DNA of 19,483 nt. It comes from Acidisphaera sp035272265. GTDB lineage: Bacteria > Pseudomonadota > Alphaproteobacteria > Acetobacterales > Acetobacteraceae. The notes under the pieces are model-generated. The model ran no database searches, was not told the DNA's origin, and was given only the letters and a program-made list of their open reading frames with translations. Below, one piece after another: positions 13,669 to 19,483 of the stretch. Each line of letters starts with the position of its first letter. Position 1 is the first letter of the stretch. Made by a program: the position numbers and the translations under genes. Where the stretch lies: the NCBI GenBank assembly GCA_035272265.1, contig DATEQV010000410.1:1-19483 (forward strand), read 5' to 3'.

Positions 13669-14973
13669 GTGGTCGATACCGAGCTGAAACCGGCTCAAGG
13701 CGTGGCGCGCGTCGCCGATACCGGTGCCGCCGTGCTCATGACCGGCCGGCGCGCGCCGGTCCAGCATGGCGATGCCGAGGGTCTGCCAAGATCGGCCGGG
13801 GCGGACATCGAGTTGACGATCCTGATGCCGTGCCTCGACGAGGCGGTGACGTTGCCGACCTGCGTTCGCAAGGCATTCGGGTTTCTCGCCCGCGCCGGGA
13901 TCGAGGGCGAGGTGCTCGTGGCCGACAACGGCAGTACGGACGGCTCGCCGGAGCTTGCGCGCCGCCTCGGGGCTCGCGTCGTCCATGTGGCCCAGAGGGG
14001 GTATGGCAACGGCTTGATCGCCGGGATCCGCGCCGCGCGCGGCCGCTAGGTCATCATCGGCGACAGCGACGACAGCTACGATTTCAGCCGGCTCGACCCG
14101 TTTCTCGACCGCCTGCGCGCCGGTGATCAGCTGGTGATGGGGAACCGCTTCGCCGGCGGCATCGCGGCGGGCGCGATGCCGCCCTTGCATCGCTACCTCG
14201 GCAATCCGGTGCTCAGTTTGCTCGGCCGGCTGCTGTTCGGCGCTCCCTGCCGCGACTTCCACTGCGGCCTGCGCGGCTTCGAACGGGCGGCGATCCTCGG
14301 GTTGGACCTCTCGGCGCCGGGGATGGAGTTTGCCAGCGAGATGGTGGTGAAAGCCACGCTGCGGAGCCTGCGGATTGCGGAGGTGCCGACCACGCTTGCG
14401 CCTGACGGCCGCAACCGGCCGTCCCACCTGCGCAGCTGGCGCGACGGCTGGCGGCATTTGCGCCTTCTGCTGCTGTTCAGCCCGAGCGCCGTGTTCCTCT
14501 ATCCGGGCGCCGTCATGTTCGCCGCGGGGGCGCTGTTCTCGTTGCGCCTCGTCATCGCGCCCATCATCGTCGGCGGCGTCGGGTTCGACATCGGTACGCT
14601 GCTGTATGCGTCGGCCGCGATTGTCATCGGATGGCAGTCGCTGATCTTGTGGTGCTGCGCGAAGATGCACGGGCTGCGCGAAGGCATCGTCACGCCCGAT
14701 CCAGGCTTCGAACGCGCGCTCGCATGTGTGACCCTGGAGCGGGCGTTGCTGGCCAGCGTCGCGATGTTCCTCATCGGTCTGCTGCTGGCCGTTGGCTCGG
14801 TCGCCGACTGGGGGCGCGAAGGCTTCGGGGCGATGAGCCCGTCGCACACCATGCGGGTGGCGATACCGACCGTAACCATCATGCTTCTGGCTGTTCAGAC
14901 AGCCAACGGCGCCATGTTCCTGTCGCTCCTGATGATTCAAAACCGACGCCAGCCCGCGTACGGCATGACATGA
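13669..14973 (+). pseudogene. GT2 glycosyltransferase (dolichol-phosphate mannosyltransferase-like) interrupted by an in-frame TAG
   Basis: The frame encodes a GT2 enzyme that would transfer a nucleotide-activated sugar, probably to a polyprenyl phosphate. The GT-A domain starts at about residue 49 (ELTILMPCLDEAVTLPTCV) with VLVADNGSTDGSPELA and GYGNGLIAGIRAARGR. Codon 127 (14047-14049) is TAG, followed in the same frame by VIIGDSDDSYDFSRLD (catalytic DxD region), MGNRFAGG and CRDFHCGLRGFERA. About four C-terminal membrane helices complete the 434-codon frame. Relatives usually have Tyr at the TAG position (GRYVIMGDADDSYDF pattern), so one base change explains it. The GTG start has GAGG 7 bases upstream. 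A GTG at 14134 could restart translation but would miss the active site. The end overlaps the next gene by 4 bases, so the frame is otherwise intact. Confidence 0.88.
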
Positions 14974-16571
14974 CACGGCGTGCGGCAGTCACGGCGTTGA
15001 TCGCGGCGGGCGTGCTGGCCGGCCTGATGGAGACGAGCTTCCCGTCGATCATCGGCTGGCCGGTGGCCGCATGGGACGCGCTGCACCTTGTCGTCGGCTT
15101 CGTCGCCGCCGGGCTCGCGCTCATGGCGGCGAACCGGTTCTGGCCGCTGCCGTGGCGGCAGCCCGCGGTCGCGGTGGCGCTCGCGTGCATCGGCTGCGTG
15201 ATGGCTGGGCTGCTTGGCGGCGTTGCGTGGCCGAACTCCGCCGACGAATACAGCTACGTCGTGCAGGCGGACACGTTCGCGGCGGGCCGGTTGTGGAACG
15301 CGGCGCCCCCCGATGCCGCCCTGCTCGAAAGCTATCATCTACTGGTCAAGGACGGGCGGATGGTCAGCCCCTATCCGCCCGCGTGGTCGGCATATCTGGT
15401 CCCGTTCCGCGCGATCGGAGTGCTCTGGCTCGCCAACCCTCTGCTGATGGCGTGGCTGGGGACCGCGCTGATCGGCGCGTGCCGCCGGCTTGACCCGCGC
15501 CCGGAGGTTCGCGAGCCGGCGCTGGCTCTCACCTTGCTGACACCGTTCGCCTTGTTTCTCGGCGGGTCGGTGTTCCCGCACGTCATGTCGTGCGCGCTGG
15601 TTGCTTCGCTGGTCTGGGCGCAGCTTGCCGACGAAGCTCGCCCGCGCGTCTGGCGCAAGCTGCTGATCGGCGCGCTGTTCGGCGCGCTGTTGCTGACGCG
15701 CTACGATGTGTTCGCCGTCGTCGCCGTCGTCTATGCGATCGACCGGCTGGTCCTGCGCCGGGCGGGCGCGATCGCCGACGGAATGGTGGTCGTGCTCGGG
15801 CTGCTGCCGTTCGTCGTCGCGCTCGGGGCCTACAACGCCGCCATCGCGGGTGATCCGCTTCAGGTGACGGCCACCTGGGGCAGCGCCGCCGAGCACCATT
15901 TGGACGCAGGCGGCGCAGGCGGGCTCACGCGTGCCGCGTCGCAGATGCTGTTCTGGGCCGGCAGTCTGGCGCAGTTCGGCGGGCTTCCCGTCGCGCTGCT
16001 GGCGATGATCGCGCTGGCGGTGAAGCTAAGGCGCCGGACCTACCGCTTCTATGACCTGCTGTTCCCCGGCGCGGTGGCGTTGTCCGCGCTTCTGCCGTTC
16101 AGCGGCGGCCATCAGTACGGTCCGCGCTACTGGTTCTGGGCGTGGCCGCTGGGCACGCTCACGATCGTCAGCGCATTCGGGGCGAGTTGTCCGCGCGTCG
16201 CCGGCCGGCGGTTCTCGCTCGAGGGCTTCGCGTCGGCGAATTTGGTGGCGGCGCTGGCGTCGTTCGGCGTTCTGCTGGTGACCACGCGCGCGTACGTCGA
16301 CGCGCGCCGCGCGGTGTTCGAGGGCGGTCAGCCGGACGCGCGCGCGGTTGTTCTCCTGCCGACCCGTACGCTGCGGGTCTGGCCGTGGCAGATCGTGGGG
16401 ATCGCAGCCGACAGCCGGGATTTCACGCGCAACGGAATCGACGCCGGTAATCGCGTTCTCTACGGCCGTGCCGATCTGTCCGATGCGCAGGAGCGCGCGT
16501 GCCGGCTCGACGGGCGGGACGTGTTCCGGTGGGTGGAACCGGGTCGCCTGGTCCGAGTGGCGTGCCCATGA
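14970..16571 (+). CDS. Multispan membrane protein, GT-C-type glycosyltransferase candidate
   Basis: The 533-residue protein has roughly ten to twelve hydrophobic helices. After the second or third helix there is a periplasmic-type loop with an acidic pair, D92-E93 in NSADEYSYVVQADTFAAGRLW, resembling the conserved acidic motif of GT-C enzymes (ArnT/PMT/GT39) that use lipid-linked sugars. Other marks are YPPAWSAYLVPF, LTRYDVFAVVAVVYA and a GHQYGPRYWFWAWPL segment, followed by a short soluble C-terminus of about 70 residues. It probably adds a sugar from a polyprenyl-phosphate donor, which the upstream GT2 enzyme would make. The donor, acceptor and exact family are not proven. The ATG overlaps the GT2 stop, and its own stop overlaps the next ATG. 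Confidence 0.7.
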   Translation: MTRRAAVTALIAAGVLAGLMETSFPSIIGWPVAAWDALHLVVGFVAAGLALMAANRFWPLPWRQPAVAVALACIGCVMAGLLGGVAWPNSADEYSYVVQADTFAAGRLWNAAPPDAALLESYHLLVKDGRMVSPYPPAWSAYLVPFRAIGVLWLANPLLMAWLGTALIGACRRLDPRPEVREPALALTLLTPFALFLGGSVFPHVMSCALVASLVWAQLADEARPRVWRKLLIGALFGALLLTRYDVFAVVAVVYAIDRLVLRRAGAIADGMVVVLGLLPFVVALGAYNAAIAGDPLQVTATWGSAAEHHLDAGGAGGLTRAASQMLFWAGSLAQFGGLPVALLAMIALAVKLRRRTYRFYDLLFPGAVALSALLPFSGGHQYGPRYWFWAWPLGTLTIVSAFGASCPRVAGRRFSLEGFASANLVAALASFGVLLVTTRAYVDARRAVFEGGQPDARAVVLLPTRTLRVWPWQIVGIAADSRDFTRNGIDAGNRVLYGRADLSDAQERACRLDGRDVFRWVEPGRLVRVACP

Positions 16572-17764
16572 GCGCCGGTTCCGAAACCGACCTGCAAGAT
16601 CGCGTGGATGATCGAGTCGTGTACCGGTTCCGAACGCAACGGTCGAGCGGAGTCGCGGTGCCGGCGGGACCGAGGGCGGCGTCGCCGACCGCGGCTTTCC
16701 CTTCGCGCGCAAAGGCGCCTGTGCGCGTTGCCGCGATCGGTCTGGGTTGGGTGTGCACGCATCGGCATCTGCCGGTGATGGACCGGTCGCGTGCCTACGA
16801 CGTCGTCGGCGTCATCGATCGCCACGCCGGATTGGCGGCGTCCGTTGCGCGCCAGCGCGGATATCGCCGCTACGCGCAGGCCGACCGGCTGTCCGATGTC
16901 GCGTGGCTCGACGAGGTCGACGCCGTCACGATCGCGGCGGCGCCGACGTCGCACGCCGGCCTGATCGAGCAGGCGGTTGCGCTCGGCAAGCACGTGCTGA
17001 CGGAAAAGCCGTTCACCATGACCCTGGGCGAAGGCCGGCGCGTGGTGCGCGCCGCCGCCGCACGCGACCTGCGGCTTGCGGTGGTGCACAACTTCCAGTT
17101 CGCACGCTCGACCAAACGGCTGCTGGCCGACCTGGAAGCCGGGCGGCTCGGCAAGCTGACGGCGATCAACGCGGTTCAGCTCGGCAACCCGCGCCGCCGC
17201 CTCCCCGCCTGGTACGACGACCTGCCGTTCGGCTTGTTTTACGACGAGAGCCCTCATCTGCTGTATCTGCTCCGGCGGCTGGGTGGCGATCTTGAACTGA
17301 CGCGGTCGCTGGTGACGCGGCATCGTGACGGGCGCCACACGCCGGGCCAGATCGACGCCTACTTCCGCTGCCCGCACGGCATCGCGGCGACGTTGCGCTG
17401 CAATTTCGACAGCCCGATCAGCGAATGGCACGTCATGGCGTTCGGCGAGCGCGGGCTCGGCATCGTCGATGTGTTCCGCGACATCTACCTGTTCCTGCCG
17501 AACGACGGTCGCCACGACACGCTTCGCGTGCTGCGGACCAGTCTGTCCGCCACCGCACAGCATTGGTGGCAGCACATCGTCAGTGGCCTGCCGCACCTTG
17601 GCGGCCGGCTCTTCTACGGCAACGAGGACGTGTTCGCGCGCTTTGCCGCTGCGATTGCGGGCGACAGCGACGCGCTCGCGCCGATCGGCCCCGACTCGGC
17701 TCTCGGCGTTCTGCAACTGCAGCACGCGATCATGGCGCGCGCTGAGGAGGCGCTCGCCGAGTGA
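16568..17764 (+). CDS. Gfo/Idh/MocA family NAD(P)-dependent sugar oxidoreductase
   Basis: This is a probable nucleotide-sugar or sugar dehydrogenase. Of 398 residues, the Rossmann domain begins only at about residue 51: VRVAAIGLGWVCTHRHLPV, then VVGVIDRHAG and the family motif TEKPF with catalytic K147. The C-terminal alpha/beta domain contains LPFGLFYDESPHLLYLLRR, which supplies the conserved Asp and His region. The first 50 residues are an unusual Ala/Ser/Pro/Arg-rich extension with no similarity I can see. The ATG at 16568 is supported by the ATGA overlap with the upstream gene, but a later start cannot be ruled out. Within a glycosyltransferase cluster it most likely oxidises or helps epimerise a sugar precursor. 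Confidence 0.85.
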   Translation: MSAGSETDLQDRVDDRVVYRFRTQRSSGVAVPAGPRAASPTAAFPSRAKAPVRVAAIGLGWVCTHRHLPVMDRSRAYDVVGVIDRHAGLAASVARQRGYRRYAQADRLSDVAWLDEVDAVTIAAAPTSHAGLIEQAVALGKHVLTEKPFTMTLGEGRRVVRAAAARDLRLAVVHNFQFARSTKRLLADLEAGRLGKLTAINAVQLGNPRRRLPAWYDDLPFGLFYDESPHLLYLLRRLGGDLELTRSLVTRHRDGRHTPGQIDAYFRCPHGIAATLRCNFDSPISEWHVMAFGERGLGIVDVFRDIYLFLPNDGRHDTLRVLRTSLSATAQHWWQHIVSGLPHLGGRLFYGNEDVFARFAAAIAGDSDALAPIGPDSALGVLQLQHAIMARAEEALAE

Positions 17765-18609
17765 TCGACCGCAACCTCCTGCGCGACACGCTGTCGATGT
17801 ATCCCGCGCAGCCCGCGACGGCCGTGTGGCGCGCGGTCGAGATCGGCGCCTTGCTGGATGTCGGCATTCCCGAAGGCCGCGGGCTCGATCTCGGCTGCGG
17901 CGACGGCAAGCTGACCGCACTGATGCTTCAATGCGCGGGAACCCGCCGGCTCGTCGGTGTCGATCTCGACACGCTGGAGGTCCGCGCAGCGGAGAGATCG
18001 GGACTCTACGAGGCGGTCCACGACGCGCCGGCGGATTGCGTCCCCGAAGCAGACCAGTCCTTCGACTTCGTGATCTCCAATTCGGTCCTGGAACACGTCC
18101 CGACCTTGGAGCCTGTCCTGCACGAGGTCGCGCGCCTTCTGCGGCCGGGCGGCCGGTTTCTGTTCACCGTGCCTGGCCCCGGCTTCCACGCGAACCTGCG
18201 CGGCAGCCTGCTGCCCTGGGTTCCGCGCGAGCGCTATCTGCAAGACCTCGATCGTCGCCTGACTCACCTGCGCTATCCGACAGCGGAGGACTGGCAGCTT
18301 CTTTGCCGTGACGCCGGCCTCTGCTTCGACGGGTGTCTCGGCTACCTCGATCGCGACAAGACGCAATTGTGGGAGACGCTGTCGCGTTTCACCGGCGGGC
18401 TGCTCTATGCCTCCTTCGGCAAACGGCGGGCGCCGATCCGAATCCAACGGGATCTCGGCCTGCGCCAGTTGCAGAACCGCGTGCGCATTCCCGCGGTGCT
18501 CAGCTCCGCGATGACAGCGGTCGTATGCCGCGGGATGAGCGGTACGGGCGCGCGTTGGCTGCCGGAGGCCGCGGCGAGCTGCGTTCTGGTGCACGGCACA
18601 CGTCCATGA
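17761..18609 (+). CDS. Class I SAM-dependent methyltransferase
   Basis: The protein of 282 residues has a Methyltransf_11-like core: motif I GLDLGCGDGK (41-50), the acidic end of strand 2 in VGVDLDTLEVRAAER, FDFVISNSVLEHVP, and LLRPGGRFLFTVPGPGF. The C-terminal 100 residues form an additional helical region that may recognise the acceptor. It is soluble, with no membrane segment. The GTG start overlaps the previous stop (GTGA) and its own stop overlaps the next gene's ATG. In this setting it probably methylates a sugar or a glycan end, but small-molecule substrates are possible. Confidence 0.87.
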   Translation: MIDRNLLRDTLSMYPAQPATAVWRAVEIGALLDVGIPEGRGLDLGCGDGKLTALMLQCAGTRRLVGVDLDTLEVRAAERSGLYEAVHDAPADCVPEADQSFDFVISNSVLEHVPTLEPVLHEVARLLRPGGRFLFTVPGPGFHANLRGSLLPWVPRERYLQDLDRRLTHLRYPTAEDWQLLCRDAGLCFDGCLGYLDRDKTQLWETLSRFTGGLLYASFGKRRAPIRIQRDLGLRQLQNRVRIPAVLSSAMTAVVCRGMSGTGARWLPEAAASCVLVHGTRP

Positions 18610-19483
18610 AGATCCTGATGGCCTCGCACTATTTCGAAGCGCATCGCGGCGGGGTGGAGATCGCCGCCGGGCAGCTCGCACGCGCCCTCGCGCGCCTCGG
18701 TCACCGCGTGACCTGGGCGGCGTGCGGTTGTGATCCGCCGCCCGGCGATCCGGCCGTCTGCGATCGCGCCGTTCCGCTGCCGGCCGTCAACTCGCTGGAG
18801 CGGCGGACGGGGATTCCTTATCCGCTGCCGCTGCCCTTGGCGGCCGCGCGATTCATCGACGAGGTTCGGTCCGCCGATCTCGTCATCGTTCACGACGGCT
18901 CCTACGTGTCGAGCGTCTTGGCGCATCGCACCGCGCAGCTTGTCGGCGTGCCGATCGTGCTGATCCAGCACATCGGGCTCGTGCCCTACCGGAATCCGGT
19001 GCTGCGCCTGGCGATGCGGGTGCTGACCCACGTCGTCACGCGTCCCGCACTAGCGGCGGCCGATCAGGTCGTGTTCATCAGCGAACTGACGCGCCGGCAC
19101 TTCGCGACTGTACGCTTCCGTCGCGCACCGTTGCTGGTGTTTAACGGCATCGACACCGCCGTCTTCCGGCCTCCGGAGCCGGGCAGCGACCGCAGCGCGA
19201 TCCGGCGCTCGCTTGGTCTGCATCCGGAGCGGCCGATGGTGCTGTTCGTCGGCCGCTTCGTCGAGAAGAAGGGTCTGCGTCACCTCCAGCGAATGGCGGA
19301 GCGCCGCCCCGACTGGAGCTGGGTGCTCGCCGGTTGGGGGCCCATCGATCCGACTGCCTGGAACCTGCCGAACGTGCACGTCGTGTCCGGCCGGAGCGGT
19401 GCGGGACTCGCCGCGCTGTACCAGGCCACCGATGCCCTGGTCCTTCCGAGCGTCGGCGAGGGATATCCGCTGGTCATCCAGGA
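18606..19483 (+). CDS. GT4 family glycosyltransferase, partial at the right edge
   Basis: A retaining GT-B glycosyltransferase; 292 residues are visible and the frame is open at the window end. The N-terminal domain has MKILMASHYFEAHRGGVEIAAGQLA, with the glycine-rich loop and EI of GT4 enzymes. The linker VFNGIDTAVFRP precedes the donor domain with VLFVGRFVEKKGL. The segment PSVGEGYPLVIQE contains the first glutamate and probably the second of the E-x7-E nucleotide-sugar motif. The ATG at 18606 overlaps the methyltransferase stop. It likely transfers a sugar from a nucleotide donor to a growing lipid-linked glycan on the cytoplasmic side. Confidence 0.9.
   Translation, partial: MKILMASHYFEAHRGGVEIAAGQLARALARLGHRVTWAACGCDPPPGDPAVCDRAVPLPAVNSLERRTGIPYPLPLPLAAARFIDEVRSADLVIVHDGSYVSSVLAHRTAQLVGVPIVLIQHIGLVPYRNPVLRLAMRVLTHVVTRPALAAADQVVFISELTRRHFATVRFRRAPLLVFNGIDTAVFRPPEPGSDRSAIRRSLGLHPERPMVLFVGRFVEKKGLRHLQRMAERRPDWSWVLAGWGPIDPTAWNLPNVHVVSGRSGAGLAALYQATDALVLPSVGEGYPLVIQ

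Noticed and set aside
14134..14973. The second half of the GT2 frame as an independent gene starting at GTG 14134
   Set aside because: It begins in the middle of the GT-A domain after the DxD motif and has no ribosome site of note; it is best read as the rest of the interrupted gene.
13585..14976. A 463-codon minus-strand frame opposite the interrupted GT2 gene
   Set aside because: Considered as the real gene because the plus strand has a stop, but its sequence is a Gln/Arg/His-rich shadow, whereas the plus strand carries clear GT2 motifs on both sides of the TAG.
16460..17920. A 486-codon minus-strand frame opposite the oxidoreductase gene
   Set aside because: Arg/Ala-rich shadow without motifs; the plus-strand product has the Rossmann and EKP motifs.
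1..19483. tRNA, rRNA, CRISPR arrays, insertion sequences
   Set aside because: No spaced repeats, transposase motifs, terminal inverted repeats with target duplications, or tRNA/rRNA signatures were seen by eye in any intergenic stretch.

Overview
The window is a very GC-rich stretch of proteobacterial chromosome with short intergenic gaps and many 4-base start/stop overlaps. A fused CysN-CysC protein, FNR-type operator sequences and the general gene content suggest an alphaproteobacterium, possibly a Rhodospirillales/Acetobacteraceae-like lineage. That placement is inference, since no rRNA or other marker gene is present.

Layout. (1) 1-164 (-): the N-terminus of an ABC transporter ATPase, cut by the window edge. 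(2) 318-4275 (+): a three-gene operon for a molybdenum hydroxylase of the xanthine oxidase family, in the order 2Fe-2S subunit, molybdopterin subunit, FAD subunit. The FAD subunit has four cysteines suited to an extra 4Fe-4S cluster, as in periplasmic aldehyde oxidoreductase (PaoABC). (3) 4289-4768 (-): an uncharacterised small protein with its own consensus -10 box. (4) 4799-11379 (-): a complete nine-gene N-type rotary ATPase operon, atpDCQRBEFAG. It has no atpH (delta), it has the N-ATPase-specific atpQ and atpR, the c subunit has a glutamate in each helix, and the long b subunit ends in a delta-like domain. (5) 11644-13518 (+): a bifunctional cysNC without an adjacent cysD. (6) 13669-19483 (+): a translationally coupled glycan cluster. 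It holds a GT2 glycosyltransferase broken by one in-frame TAG, a GT-C-like multispan membrane protein, a Gfo/Idh/MocA oxidoreductase, a class I methyltransferase and a GT4 glycosyltransferase that runs off the end.

The most interesting regulatory signal is a pair of nearly identical FNR/Anr/FixK-like boxes. TTGATACAGGTCAA (238-251) lies upstream of the molybdenum hydroxylase operon. TTGATCCGGGTCAA (11445-11432, minus strand) lies upstream of the N-ATPase operon, at about the -41.5 position expected for class II activation. This suggests that both operons respond to low oxygen or to a related redox/NO signal through one CRP/FNR-family regulator. The N-ATPase would then be an accessory ATP-driven ion pump used under those conditions, with the housekeeping F-ATPase encoded elsewhere; this last point is inference.

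The GT2 nonsense codon lies just before the catalytic DxD motif in an otherwise intact frame. It is therefore a recent inactivating mutation, a read-through codon or a sequencing error. No tRNA, rRNA, CRISPR array or insertion sequence was seen. No gene-free stretch exceeds 300 bases.
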